DNA of 64,000 nt from Streptomyces cyaneus. Its GTDB lineage: Bacteria; Actinomycetota; Actinomycetes; Streptomycetales; Streptomycetaceae. The translations under genes and the position numbers were made by a program. Positions 44,238-52,634 of the stretch are shown in pieces. Under the pieces are notes generated by a model. The model was not told where the DNA came from. It saw nothing but the letters and a program-made list of their open reading frames with translations, and made no database searches. Each line of letters begins with the position of its first letter. The stretch's first letter is position 1. The DNA lies in assembly GCF_004028635.1 (NCBI RefSeq), contig NZ_RQJW01000008.1, positions 186,001 through 250,000 on the forward strand, written 5' to 3'.

Positions 44238-45236
44238 CTACGCCGGTGCCCGCACGCCGAAGTCCACGACAGCCCTGCGCTCCCCGGTCACCGTGGAGAT
44301 CTCGACGGTGTGCGCGCCCGCGGTGGCAGTGGTGTACACCGGGAACGTCCGGGAGATCCGTCCCTCCTCGTCGGCCACCGCCTGGTACCTGGTGTCCCCG
44401 TCGATCGCGACGAGAACGACCTCGCCGGGCTCGAACCCCGCCCCGGTGACGGTCTGTTCGCCGCCCGCCGTCAGTTCCTCGACCCCGACGGCAGCAGTGG
44501 GGGTCGACTGTTTCGGTTCCTGTGGGGCGGTGGTGGTCGGTGCCGGTGCCGGTGCCGGTGTCGCGGCGGGCGGTTTCGAGTCGGTGGGCGCGGGGGCGGT
44601 CGTGCTCCCGGTCCCGACCGTCACATCGAGCAGGCCCAACCCGTCGCCCTCGGCGAACGGCTCCCCGCTCCACTCCTCCAGCAGCCGCGCACCCTCGTCC
44701 GTGAGCGACGCCCGCAGACCGGTCCACGTCACCCCGCCCGCCCGTACGGCAGGACCGGCGTCGCTCGCGGCGACGTCTGCCAGCGTCACCGCGCGGGCTT
44801 GGCCGTCGGCGGTCGTGCGAGCGTAGAGCGCACCGCTGTTGCCGCCGTTGCCGCCGTTGTCGTCCAGGCGCAGACGCAGGCCGCCGAGCGTCAACGGCGG
44901 TACCGAGCCTGCCGACGGAACGAACCGGGCCGCGCCGCCCAACTCCACATCCACGGCGCCGGTTTCGGGGTCCGTGCTGCCGCCGGTGGCCGGGAACCAG
45001 GCGCGGTCCGTGGATCCCCGTACGGCGGGTTCGGTGACGTCGATCGACATGCCGTGGTCGGTCGGCTGCGCGTCGGCGGTCGTCCAGCTCGCGTACCCGC
45101 CGGACACCGCGCGTGGGAACGCCAGGGCGTCCTGCGTGGCCGGCGTGTCCTGGGCGACCGCCGATCCCGCGCCCGGGCACAGCAGCGCGAGCAGGGCGCC
45201 GCCCGTCACGGCGGCGGCGCCGGGTCTTTTCGCCAT
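44238..45236 (-). CDS. HtaA-domain haem-binding secreted protein
   Basis: This 332-residue protein has a signal peptide (to about AVAQ) and one HtaA-like domain at about residues 30-205. Recognisable parts are the repeated VELGGAARFVP strand, LTLGGLRLRLDDNGG and ARLLEEWSGEPFAEGDGLGLL near its end. A Pro/Thr/Ala-rich linker and a small beta domain (residues about 250-330, EELTAGGEQTVTGAGFEPGE) follow. HtaA domains bind haem in Corynebacterium. ATG 45236 is chosen (AGGGAG upstream); a TTG six bases earlier is possible. No LPxTG-type signal is seen. Confidence 0.83.
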   Translation of the reverse strand: MAKRPGAAAVTGGALLALLCPGAGSAVAQDTPATQDALAFPRAVSGGYASWTTADAQPTDHGMSIDVTEPAVRGSTDRAWFPATGGSTDPETGAVDVELGGAARFVPSAGSVPPLTLGGLRLRLDDNGGNGGNSGALYARTTADGQARAVTLADVAASDAGPAVRAGGVTWTGLRASLTDEGARLLEEWSGEPFAEGDGLGLLDVTVGTGSTTAPAPTDSKPPAATPAPAPAPTTTAPQEPKQSTPTAAVGVEELTAGGEQTVTGAGFEPGEVVLVAIDGDTRYQAVADEEGRISRTFPVYTTATAGAHTVEISTVTGERRAVVDFGVRAPA

Positions 45237-45309
45237 CTTCAAGTCTCCCTGCCGAATGTGAGTCGAGTGCGGGGGAGTCCGCGAGTTCGTGTCGGCCCGC
45301 GGGTGCGTG

Positions 45310-46116
45310 TCAGTCCGCGTTCGCCGTGCGGCGCCTGCGTGCCCAGAGCCAGGTTCCGGTGCCGGCCGCGACCAGGGCCGTCGCGGTCGCGCCGGCCGTC
45401 AGGGCCACGGAACCGGTGCTGGCGAGCGGGCCGTTGGAGGCCGTGTCGGTGCCGTCGCTCGAACTGCCGGTGCCGCCGGTCGTGCTCGCGCCGGCCGTCG
45501 CGGTCGGTGTTGCCGTGGCACCGTCGCCACTCGACGCGCTTCCGCCGCTGCCGACCGTGCCGTCGAAGGCCACCGGGATCCGTACGGTCTGGCTCTGGTC
45601 GCCGCCCCGGGTGTGGTCGTTGCGGGTGATGACGGCGCATTTCATGCCGGACTTGGTGCAGTCGGTGTTCGCGTCCTTGGCGCGGACCTTGAGCTGCACG
45701 CTGAACGAGCCCTTGTGGCCGCTGCCTTCGTACGGTTTCGCCAATCCTTCGCCGTACGAGGGCGGGTTGGAGGAGATCCAGGCGGACGCCCCGGACTCGC
45801 CGGACATGTCCACTCCGCCCACGCAGGGCGTGGGGGTCTTGCCGGCGCCGTTGTCCACGCAGAAGGCGACGTAGATGCCCTTCTCGGTGTTGTAGCCGGT
45901 GCCGGACACGGTGACCGTCTCGCCGGCCGGGTCGAGGCCGGAGGACTTGGAGACGGTGAGTTTCTGGCCCTCGGGGCCCGTGGCCGCGCCGCCCGCCGCC
46001 ATGGCCGGCCCGGTGGCCACAAGCAGCAGGGCCGTCACGCCCGCGAACCCGAGGATCGGTCCAACTGCCTTGTTCGGGCCAACTCCCTTGCGGTGCAGGC
46101 CACTTGCCCACGCCAT
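45310..46116 (-). CDS. LAxTG-anchored protein of the haem-uptake locus
   Basis: This 268-residue protein has a long signal peptide (about 40 residues, ending TGPAMA). It has one copy of the locus domain (GTGYNTEKGIYVAFC, PTPCVGGVDMSG, CAVITRNDHTRGGDQSQTV), a Ser/Thr/Gly-rich linker and a sorting signal LASTG with a hydrophobic helix and RRRR. It should be anchored to peptidoglycan by a class E sortase. An iron box lies 24 bases upstream of ATG 46116, shared with the divergent hmuT-like gene. Cell-surface haem or haemoprotein binding is inferred. Confidence 0.86.
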   Translation of the reverse strand: MAWASGLHRKGVGPNKAVGPILGFAGVTALLLVATGPAMAAGGAATGPEGQKLTVSKSSGLDPAGETVTVSGTGYNTEKGIYVAFCVDNGAGKTPTPCVGGVDMSGESGASAWISSNPPSYGEGLAKPYEGSGHKGSFSVQLKVRAKDANTDCTKSGMKCAVITRNDHTRGGDQSQTVRIPVAFDGTVGSGGSASSGDGATATPTATAGASTTGGTGSSSDGTDTASNGPLASTGSVALTAGATATALVAAGTGTWLWARRRRTANAD

Positions 46117-46139
46117 GGAACACCCCCACCAGAGGAAAC

Positions 46140-46158
46140 TAAGGGAAGGCTAACCTAA
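46140..46158. promoter_or_regulatory. Divergent iron box (DmdR/IdeR-type)
   Basis: TAAGGGAAGGCTAACCTAA matches the DtxR-family consensus at 16 of 19 positions and lies between the LAxTG protein and the hmuT-like gene, so it may repress both under iron-replete conditions. Confidence 0.8.
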
Positions 46159-46199
46159 ACTATTGCTCAGTTGTGTGCCAGGAGAGAGGAAGGAAACGC

Positions 46200-47228
46200 A
46201 TGCGCGCATCCCAAAGACGTCTCGCCGTCCTCGGTCTGACGCTCGCGCTGCTGACGGGCGCCTGTGGTGGGGGCGGGGCCGCGTCGGGCGGTTCGGACCC
46301 GTCACCCGCCTCCGCGAGCGAGCGCGCGGCCGCTGCCGAGAAGCAACTCGCGAAGAACACCCTCGTCACGCTCGAAGGCGAGCCGCCCACCCCGAAGTTG
46401 CCGGTCACCGTCGACTCCTCCGACGGGCGCGAGGTGACGGTGCAGGACGCCTCGCGCATCCTGCCGCTCAACGGCGGTGTCGCGGAGATCGTGTTCACGC
46501 TGGGCCTCGGCGACCGCGTCGTCGGCCGCGACATCACTGCCACCTTCGCGGAGGCGAAGAAGCTCCCGCAGGTCACCAAGGCGCACGACGTGAGCGCGGA
46601 GAGCGTGCTCTCGCTGCGGCCGACGGTCGTGCTGGCCGACACCGACACCGGCCCCTCGGAGGCCATCGACCAGATCCGCGACGCCGGCGTCCCCGTCGTC
46701 GTTCTCGATCCGGCCACCGAACTCGCCGACGTCACCACGCGCACCACCCGTATCGCAGAGGCGCTCGGTGTCCCCGAGGCGGGCAAGGCCCTCAACAAGC
46801 GCATGAGCGACGAACTCGCCGCGGCCCGCGCCGCCGTGCCCGAGGGCAGCAAGCCCAGGGTCGCCTTCCTGTACATGCGCGGCAGCGCGGCCGTCTATCT
46901 GATCGGCGGCAAGGGCTCGGGCGCCGACTCGCTGATCGAGGCGGCGGGGGCGGTGGACGCGGGCAAGGAAGCCGGGCTGGACAAGCCGTTCACGCCGATC
47001 ACCAGCGAGGCCCTGGTGCGGGCGCAGCCGGAGGTGATCCTGATGATGACCAAGGGGTTGGAGTCGGTCGGCGGCGTCGACGGGCTGGTCGACATTCCCG
47101 GGATCGGCCAGACGCCGGCGGGGATGAATCGGCGGGTCGTGGACATGGAGGACGGGGTGTTGCTGGGGTACGGGCCGCGGACGCCGTTGGTGATCGACAT
47201 CCTGGTGGACCGGATCCATCGGAGGTGA
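46200..47228 (+). CDS. hmuT: Haem ABC transporter substrate-binding lipoprotein (HmuT-like)
   Basis: This 342-residue protein has a lipoprotein signal peptide with lipobox LTGAC. It has the type III periplasmic-binding fold used for haem and siderophores: GGVAEIVFTLGLGDRVVGRDI opening, LSLRPTVVLADTDTGP, and PEVILMMTKGLESVGG near the C-terminus. It should receive haem from the surface proteins. ATG 46200 (MRASQ) with AGGAAGG upstream is preferred to GTG 46173. Unusually, no permease or ATPase follows. Confidence 0.88.
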   Translation: MRASQRRLAVLGLTLALLTGACGGGGAASGGSDPSPASASERAAAAEKQLAKNTLVTLEGEPPTPKLPVTVDSSDGREVTVQDASRILPLNGGVAEIVFTLGLGDRVVGRDITATFAEAKKLPQVTKAHDVSAESVLSLRPTVVLADTDTGPSEAIDQIRDAGVPVVVLDPATELADVTTRTTRIAEALGVPEAGKALNKRMSDELAAARAAVPEGSKPRVAFLYMRGSAAVYLIGGKGSGADSLIEAAGAVDAGKEAGLDKPFTPITSEALVRAQPEVILMMTKGLESVGGVDGLVDIPGIGQTPAGMNRRVVDMEDGVLLGYGPRTPLVIDILVDRIHRR

Positions 47229-47282
47229 GCCCGCGCCGACGGGTTCACGCACCCGGCCCTGGGCCGCCGTTCACGTTGCCGA

Positions 47283-47957
47283 TCAGCGCAGCACGGAACG
47301 TGCGATACGGAATCCGACATCGTCGACCCGGAAAGTGGGGTGACTGCGGCGCCTTACGGAGGCCCGGCAACTCCAGTGCTCATCGAACCAGCCGCCACCG
47401 CGCAGCACGCGGTAGGTCCCGTAGACCTCGGCGTCGTAGATGTCCCAGCACCACTCCCACACATTGCCCAGCATGTCGTGCAGGCCCCAGGGATTGGATC
47501 GCTTGCCTCCCACCCCATGAAGCTTCTCTTCCGAGTTGCCTCGATACCAGGCGATCTCGTCGAGGGAGCCGTAACGCGGTCCGTCCGTACCGGCCCGGCA
47601 GGCGTACTCCCACTCCGCTTCGGTCGGCAGCCGGTACCCGTCGGCAGACAGGTCCCATTCGATGCTGTCGCCGTCGCCGTGCGGGCGATAGGCAGGCGTA
47701 AGCCCCTCGCGTTCGGACAAGGCGTTGCAGAATTCGGCCGCGTCCCACCAGGAGACGTTCTCGACGGGCAACCGGTCCCCACGGGCGGAGCTTGGATGCG
47801 CGCCGGTGACCTGTGCGTACAGCGCTTGGGTTACGGGGTACGTCGCGAGCTGGTAGGGGGCCAGCTCGACGGCCCAACTCCGCTGTGTCCGCCGGTCCGA
47901 CAGCGTGACCTGCCCCGCCGGGACTGCGATCATCTCGGGCCCCGCACTCGTATTCAT
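47283..47957 (-). CDS. SUMF1/FGE-sulfatase-domain protein
   Basis: This 224-residue single-domain protein is of the formylglycine-generating enzyme (SUMF1) fold. Typical segments are YPVTQALYAQVTG, VENVSWWDAAEFCNAL, YRLPTEAEWEYACRAG, GNVWEWCWD and VLRGGGWFDEHWSCRASVRRR. True FGEs have two copper-binding cysteines in the last motif; only one is present, so sulfatase activation is unlikely. Other family members modify or bind diverse substrates. It starts 12 bases after the APC transporter stop and is probably cotranscribed with it. Confidence 0.88.
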   Translation of the reverse strand: MNTSAGPEMIAVPAGQVTLSDRRTQRSWAVELAPYQLATYPVTQALYAQVTGAHPSSARGDRLPVENVSWWDAAEFCNALSEREGLTPAYRPHGDGDSIEWDLSADGYRLPTEAEWEYACRAGTDGPRYGSLDEIAWYRGNSEEKLHGVGGKRSNPWGLHDMLGNVWEWCWDIYDAEVYGTYRVLRGGGWFDEHWSCRASVRRRSHPTFRVDDVGFRIARSVLR

Positions 47958-47969
47958 GAGGAGACGATC

Positions 47970-49484
47970 TTACGGTCCCTCGCTCGAACGACTGCTCTCC
48001 GGCTCGACCACGCCGGGCCGTTCCGACCAGTACGCGGGAGCCACCAGCCGCCGCAGGACCATGAGGACCACGCCTGTGGCGGTGATGCCGATACCGATGA
48101 CGAGTGGGGGGCCCAGCCCGAACCACGAGTCGCCGCTGTAGGAGTTGGCGGGGTCGGACATGTCGATGACCGATTCCACCAGCAGCCAGGTCAGCAGCCC
48201 GGCGCCGACGAGCGGACCGAGGCCGATGAAGACGAAGTGGTGGACGGTTGTGGTGAGTTGGCGGCGGTAGTAGACGGCGCAGGCGACTCCGGTGAGTGCG
48301 TAGTAGAACGCGATCAGCAGCGAGAGCGCGGTGAGCGAGTCGAACAGCGCGTTGGCGCTGATCTCGTTGACGACGAGGTACCAGGCGATGGCGATGGCGG
48401 CGACCCACCAGGTGCTCACGTCGGGTGTGCGGAACCGCGGATGGATGCGGGCGAAGTGCGCGGGCAGCGCATGACGGCGTGCCATGGACAGCGCCGTGCG
48501 GGACGCCGGGATGATCGTCGTCTGTGTGGACGCCAGCGCGGACGTCGAGACCGCGAGCAGGACGACCCAGTCCCAGCGGCCCATCGCCTCTTCGGCGAGC
48601 AGGGCGAAGATGAACTCCTCCTCCGCCGCGTTCTCGGCCAGATAAGCCGTTCCGGCGTAGGCGACCACCGCGAAACCGACCGCCACGTAGGTCACCAGCA
48701 GAATGACCGTCGACCACACGGCCGCCTTGCCCGGAGCGGTGGCGGAGTCCTCGACCTCCTCGGTGAGATTGACCGCCGACTCCCAGCCCCAGTAGATGAA
48801 CACGCCCAGCAGCAGGGCTCCGGTCAGGGACGCTCCGCCGGCTCCGAAGGGGTCCAGCCAGCCGATCGACGGTTCGACGGAGTCGAGCGTGCCGGTGTCG
48901 GCGTAGACCCGGTACAGCGCCACCACGGCGAAGACGAGCAGGCAGACGACCTGGGCGATGATCAGGACGTTCTGCACCTTGGCCGACGCCTCGGTGCCGA
49001 TGACACAGACAGCCGTCATCACCAGGATGAGCAGCACCGTGAGCAGTCGGCGTACGGCGTCGTTGTCGGCCCAGCTGTCGAGGCCGAAGGCGAGCAGGGC
49101 GAAGGTCACGGCGACGTCCGCCAGCGACCCGACGACCAGCACGCCGGTCATCGCGATGGCCCAGCCGCCGAGCCACCCGGCCCAGGGCCCCATGGCCCGG
49201 GTGACCCAGGAGAAGGTGGTGCCGCAGTCCTGGTCGGCCTTGTTGAGGTAGTAGAACGCCGAGGCGATCAGCAGCATCGGCACGAACGACGCCAGCATCA
49301 CGCCGGGGGCGTAGATCCCCACCAGTGCCACGACCGGGCCGATGACCGCCGCGACCGAGTACGCCGGGGAGGTGGAGTTGAGCCCGATGACGAGCGCGTC
49401 CACGAACCCGATCGCATCGGGCTTCAAGCCGGTGGTCGGCGATGGGCCGGCGTCCCCGATGTCATCGGCCATGTCGTCGGTCAT
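47970..49484 (-). CDS. APC-superfamily amino acid permease
   Basis: This 504-residue protein has about 12-14 membrane helices of the amino acid-polyamine-organocation superfamily. Landmarks are LNSTSPAYSVAAVIGP in helix 1 and YLNKADQDCGTTFSWVTRAMG after helix 2, both typical of the APC fold's unwound helix and following loop. ATG at 49484 (MTDDMA) has AAGGAA upstream and is chosen over an upstream frame extension. The substrate is not identifiable; an amino acid or amine is likely. Confidence 0.92.
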   Translation of the reverse strand: MTDDMADDIGDAGPSPTTGLKPDAIGFVDALVIGLNSTSPAYSVAAVIGPVVALVGIYAPGVMLASFVPMLLIASAFYYLNKADQDCGTTFSWVTRAMGPWAGWLGGWAIAMTGVLVVGSLADVAVTFALLAFGLDSWADNDAVRRLLTVLLILVMTAVCVIGTEASAKVQNVLIIAQVVCLLVFAVVALYRVYADTGTLDSVEPSIGWLDPFGAGGASLTGALLLGVFIYWGWESAVNLTEEVEDSATAPGKAAVWSTVILLVTYVAVGFAVVAYAGTAYLAENAAEEEFIFALLAEEAMGRWDWVVLLAVSTSALASTQTTIIPASRTALSMARRHALPAHFARIHPRFRTPDVSTWWVAAIAIAWYLVVNEISANALFDSLTALSLLIAFYYALTGVACAVYYRRQLTTTVHHFVFIGLGPLVGAGLLTWLLVESVIDMSDPANSYSGDSWFGLGPPLVIGIGITATGVVLMVLRRLVAPAYWSERPGVVEPESSRSSEGP

Positions 49485-49594
49485 GTTCCTTCGCTCCCTG
49501 TCGTACGTGAATCCATACAACAGGGAGCAAAGGGTCATTCAGGTCATTGACGCCTCTGGTGCCTCCGGACCCCTCGACGTGGCCGAAGGCCGGG

Positions 49595-50443
49595 TCAGCC
49601 CTCGGCGGGGGCCGAGACGAGGGCGGCCAGGTCCTCGGCGGTGCGCGGGCCCGCTGCCGTCTCGGTCAACATGCCGTGCGATCGCAGGAGTTGGGCGGCT
49701 GCGACCCCCCACGGCAGCCGTAGTCCGGCCTGCTGGAGCAGATCGGTGCGGGCCAGCATGGTGGGCGCCGGCCCGGTGAGTGCGCCGGACGGGGTGAGGA
49801 GCGCCGCGTCGTCGGCCCAGCGCAGGGCGAGGTCGACGTCGTGGGTGGCCATGACCACCGTGGTGCCGGCGGCGCGCAGCCCGTCGAGGGTGGCGAGCAG
49901 GCGTTCCTGGCCGTCCGGGTCGAGTCCGGCGGTCGGTTCGTCCAGGATCAGCACGCGGGGCCGCATCGCGACGGCGCCCGCGATGGCCGTGCGCTTGCGC
50001 TGCCCGTACGACAGCAGGTGCGTGGGCCGGTCGGCCAGCGCGGTGATGTCCAGGGCGGCGAGCGCCTCGTCGACCCGCGCGCGCACCTCGGGATCGGGCA
50101 GACCGAGGTTCAGCGGACCGAAGGAGACGTCCTGGGCGACGGAGGCGGCGAAGAGCTGGTCGTCGGGATCCTGCACCACCAGCTGCACGGTCGTCCGCAG
50201 CCGGGTCAGGCCCTTGCGGTCGTACGTGACCGGCGCACCCTCCACCGTCAACCGGCCCTCGTGCGGGCGCAGTCCGCCGCTGAGCAGCCGCATCAGCGTG
50301 GTCTTGCCGCTGCCGTTGCGACCGAGCAGCGCGAGCGCGCGTCCCTCGGGCACGTCGAAGTCGAGGTCGTCGAGTACGACGGGACCGTCCTCGTAGGCGT
50401 AGGACGCGCCCCGCAGGGCGACCAGTGCGGTGGGCTCGCTCAT
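49595..50443 (-). CDS. cbiO: Cobalt ECF transporter ATPase CbiO
   Basis: This 282-residue ABC ATPase has Walker A GRNGSGKTT near residue 42, a Q-loop region QDPDDQLFA (typical of ECF ATPases), signature LSYGQRKR and Walker B RVLILDEPTAGLDPDG. It is the energising subunit of the cobalt uptake system. ATG 50443 overlaps the cbiQ stop by four bases. It is the last gene of cbiMNQO. Confidence 0.95.
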   Translation of the reverse strand: MSEPTALVALRGASYAYEDGPVVLDDLDFDVPEGRALALLGRNGSGKTTLMRLLSGGLRPHEGRLTVEGAPVTYDRKGLTRLRTTVQLVVQDPDDQLFAASVAQDVSFGPLNLGLPDPEVRARVDEALAALDITALADRPTHLLSYGQRKRTAIAGAVAMRPRVLILDEPTAGLDPDGQERLLATLDGLRAAGTTVVMATHDVDLALRWADDAALLTPSGALTGPAPTMLARTDLLQQAGLRLPWGVAAAQLLRSHGMLTETAAGPRTAEDLAALVSAPAEG

Positions 50444-51189
50444 GGCAGGGCCCTTTCCAGTACGAGAGTGAGGGCGGCCAGCGTCGCAAGCAGTGCGCAA
50501 CTCGCGGCCGTGAAGGGGACGGAGACCCGGGCCTCGGGCACCAGGACGCGCAGGGTGCCGTCGTAGCCGCGCCCGGCGAGCCCGGCCTGGAGCCGGGTGG
50601 CCCGGTCGAAGGCCCGCACGAAGGCGGTGGCGCCGAGCCCGGCCAGGGAACGCCACTCCGCGGCCCGGTCGGTGTGCCCGAGCCGGGCCGCCTGGGCCTC
50701 CCGGATGCGACGCATGGAGTCCAGGAGCAGGAAGCTCATGCGGTACGTCACCAGGGCGACATCGACGACGGGCGCGGGCACCCCGGCCTTCACCAGACGG
50801 GGCAGCAGGTCGGACATCGGGGTGGTGAAGGCGAACAACAGCACCCCGAGCGAGGCGGCCGAGGTGCGCAGCAGCAGCTCCCCGGCACGCAGGGGACCGT
50901 CCTCGGCGAGGGACACGAAGCCCTCCGGCCCGCCGACCTGGACGAGCAGGGTGGCCGCGCCGGTCACGCAGAAGCCCAGCGGTACGCGGTAGGCGCGCCA
51001 CAGCCGGCGACCGGGCACGCCCGCCGGCCCGAGCAGCACCACGAGGGAGGTCAGGAGCACCAGGGCCGCGCCCGGCCAGGGCGGCAGCGAGATCGCGAGC
51101 ACGGTGAGCCCGAGCCCGAGCACGGCCTTGTCCACGGGGTGACGGCGGCGCCAGCGACTGCTGTGCGCCGCCGCGTCGATCGGCAGCAT
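50440..51189 (-). CDS. cbiQ: Cobalt ECF transporter T component CbiQ
   Basis: This 249-residue membrane protein has the N-terminal HPVDKAVLGLGL opening and, in the C-terminal half, the cytoplasmic coupling helices with Ala-Arg-Gly-type motifs (QAARLGHTD and AGLAGRGYDG). These are the ATPase-contact signatures of ECF T components. It links CbiO to CbiMN and starts seven bases after cbiN. Confidence 0.93.
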   Translation of the reverse strand: MLPIDAAAHSSRWRRRHPVDKAVLGLGLTVLAISLPPWPGAALVLLTSLVVLLGPAGVPGRRLWRAYRVPLGFCVTGAATLLVQVGGPEGFVSLAEDGPLRAGELLLRTSAASLGVLLFAFTTPMSDLLPRLVKAGVPAPVVDVALVTYRMSFLLLDSMRRIREAQAARLGHTDRAAEWRSLAGLGATAFVRAFDRATRLQAGLAGRGYDGTLRVLVPEARVSVPFTAASCALLATLAALTLVLERALP

Positions 51190-51195
51190 GCGGGC

Positions 51196-51615
51196 TCAGT
51201 CCCCTTCGGCGGGGGACTTTCCGGCGGTCTTCCCGGCGGTGGCGCCGGCCACGCTCTCGGCGTCCCGCTCCCGGTCCCGGTCCCGTTCCCGCTCCAGCGC
51301 CCGCTGCTCTCCTTGCCGCCGCCCTCGGTGCAGACCGAAGTAGTAGGCGAGGACCCCGGCACCGAGGGCCGCCTGGAGAGAGAAGAGCGCCGACTCGATC
51401 TCACCGGACGGCGGTTCGTACAGCGGCGAGAACCACGGCTTGTAGTCCGGCTCGATCTCGGTGATCGCCGACTCCGCCTCACCGTCGGAGCCGGCGAACG
51501 GCTCCTCCTTGTGGTCGCCGAGGCCGAGAGCGAGCGGCAGCACGGCGAGCGCGGCCACGACGAGCAGCAGCAGGACGTTGATCTTCGTGTTCTTGCTCAT
51601 CGTCTTCTTGCTCAT
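51196..51615 (-). CDS. cbiN: Cobalt transport accessory protein CbiN
   Basis: This 139-residue protein has two membrane helices (about 13-31 and 79-95) flanking an extracytoplasmic loop. The loop contains ITEIEPDYKPWFSPLYEPPSGEIES, split here as the CbiN hallmarks DYKPWF and EPPSGEIE. The C-terminal tail is a charged Arg/Glu stretch longer than in most CbiN proteins. CbiN helps load cobalt into CbiM. ATG 51615 overlaps the cbiM stop by four bases. Confidence 0.92.
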   Translation of the reverse strand: MSKKTMSKNTKINVLLLLVVAALAVLPLALGLGDHKEEPFAGSDGEAESAITEIEPDYKPWFSPLYEPPSGEIESALFSLQAALGAGVLAYYFGLHRGRRQGEQRALERERDRDRERDAESVAGATAGKTAGKSPAEGD

Positions 51616-52319
51616 CGGGCCACCGCCTCGGTCTCCGTCCCGGTCCCGGACCGCTTCTTGGCGAGGAGTACGCCCAGCCGGGTCAGTTCGCCCTTGCTGG
51701 ACTGCACCAGCAGCCGCATCACCAGCACCGTGAGCAGGCCCTCGCTCACCGCGAGGGGGATCTGGGTGACGGCGAAGATGGAGCCGAACTTGCCGAGCGC
51801 GCCAAGGAATCCGCTGCTCGGGTCCGGGAAGGCGAGCGCCAGCTGGACGCTGGTGACGCAGTAGGTGGACAGGTCGGCGAGGAACGCCCCGAAGAACACC
51901 GCCACCATCAGCGGCACGTCGTACCGCCGCAGCAGTTTGTAGATGGCGTATCCGGCCCAGGGCCCGACGATCGCCATCGAGAAGACGTTGGCGCCGAGCG
52001 TGGTCAGGCCGCCGTGCGCGAGCAGCAGCGCCTGGAAGAGCAGGGTGATGGTGCCCAGGACCGCCATGATCGGCGGCCGGAAGAGGATGGCGCCGAGCCC
52101 GGTGCCGGTGGGGTGGGAGCAGCTGCCGGTCACCGAGGGCAGTTTCAGCGCGGACAGGACGAAGGTGAAGGCTCCGGAGGCGCCGAGGAGCAGTGTGCTC
52201 TCGGGGTGCTCCCTGACCTCACGGGTGAGTGAACGGACTCCGTGTACGACGAACGGCGCGGACGCGACGCCCCAGGCGACGGCGTGCGCCGGAGGCAGGA
52301 AACCCTCGGCTATGTGCAT
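51612..52319 (-). CDS. cbiM: Cobalt ECF transporter substrate-binding component CbiM
   Basis: This 235-residue polytopic membrane protein begins MHIAEGFLPP; the second-position histidine is the conserved cobalt ligand of CbiM. KLPSVTGSCSHPTGTGLG carries further metal-site histidine and supports the call. It is the first gene of cbiMNQO, directly downstream of a cobalamin riboswitch, so expression should fall when B12 is plentiful. Cobalt import feeds B12 synthesis, needed for example by ethylmalonyl-CoA mutase. Confidence 0.96.
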   Translation of the reverse strand: MHIAEGFLPPAHAVAWGVASAPFVVHGVRSLTREVREHPESTLLLGASGAFTFVLSALKLPSVTGSCSHPTGTGLGAILFRPPIMAVLGTITLLFQALLLAHGGLTTLGANVFSMAIVGPWAGYAIYKLLRRYDVPLMVAVFFGAFLADLSTYCVTSVQLALAFPDPSSGFLGALGKFGSIFAVTQIPLAVSEGLLTVLVMRLLVQSSKGELTRLGVLLAKKRSGTGTETEAVAR

Positions 52320-52359
52320 GGCTCAGCAGACCCTCTCCAGCACCTCGTGGATGGTTGAC

Positions 52360-52530
52360 GCGCCTTGGCCGGTCTCCTGGCTGACGGGTAGCACCGCCCG
52401 TGCTCCGCCTTCCCGGGCCCCGAAGGACCCAGTGGCTGCCCGTGAGGGCCGGAGCCGGACTTCCCGATTCACAGTGGCGAGGGCCGCACCGGCATCACAC
52501 CGGGTTTCCCGTTCACCAAGGCGTGGTGAC
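52360..52530 (-). ncRNA. Cobalamin riboswitch
   Basis: Read on the minus strand, the leader contains, in order, the conserved pieces GGGAAACCCGGTG, CGGCCCTCGCCACTGT, the B12 box core AGCCACTGG, GGGAAGGCGG and the closing GTCAGCCAGGAGACCGGCC. This is the standard order of cobalamin aptamers. It ends about 40 bases before cbiM, so ligand binding probably blocks translation or causes termination. The 52320-52634 gap holds nothing else obvious. Confidence 0.93.
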
Positions 52531-52634
52531 AGTAGTGCCCGCGCACGGTGGCTGACAAGCGCGCCTGGGGGCGTGAAAGGGGCGTTCGCCCGCTTCATGG
52601 CGGGTTCGCCCGGCGGCGCGTAACGTGACGGAAC

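Noticed and set aside
47283..47957. Sulfatase-activating formylglycine-generating enzyme
   Set aside because: Only one of the two active-site cysteines is present and no sulfatase gene is nearby.
47340..49550. A 736-codon plus-strand frame opposite the permease
   Set aside because: Low-complexity Arg/Gly/Gln/Asp sequence antisense to a clear membrane transporter.
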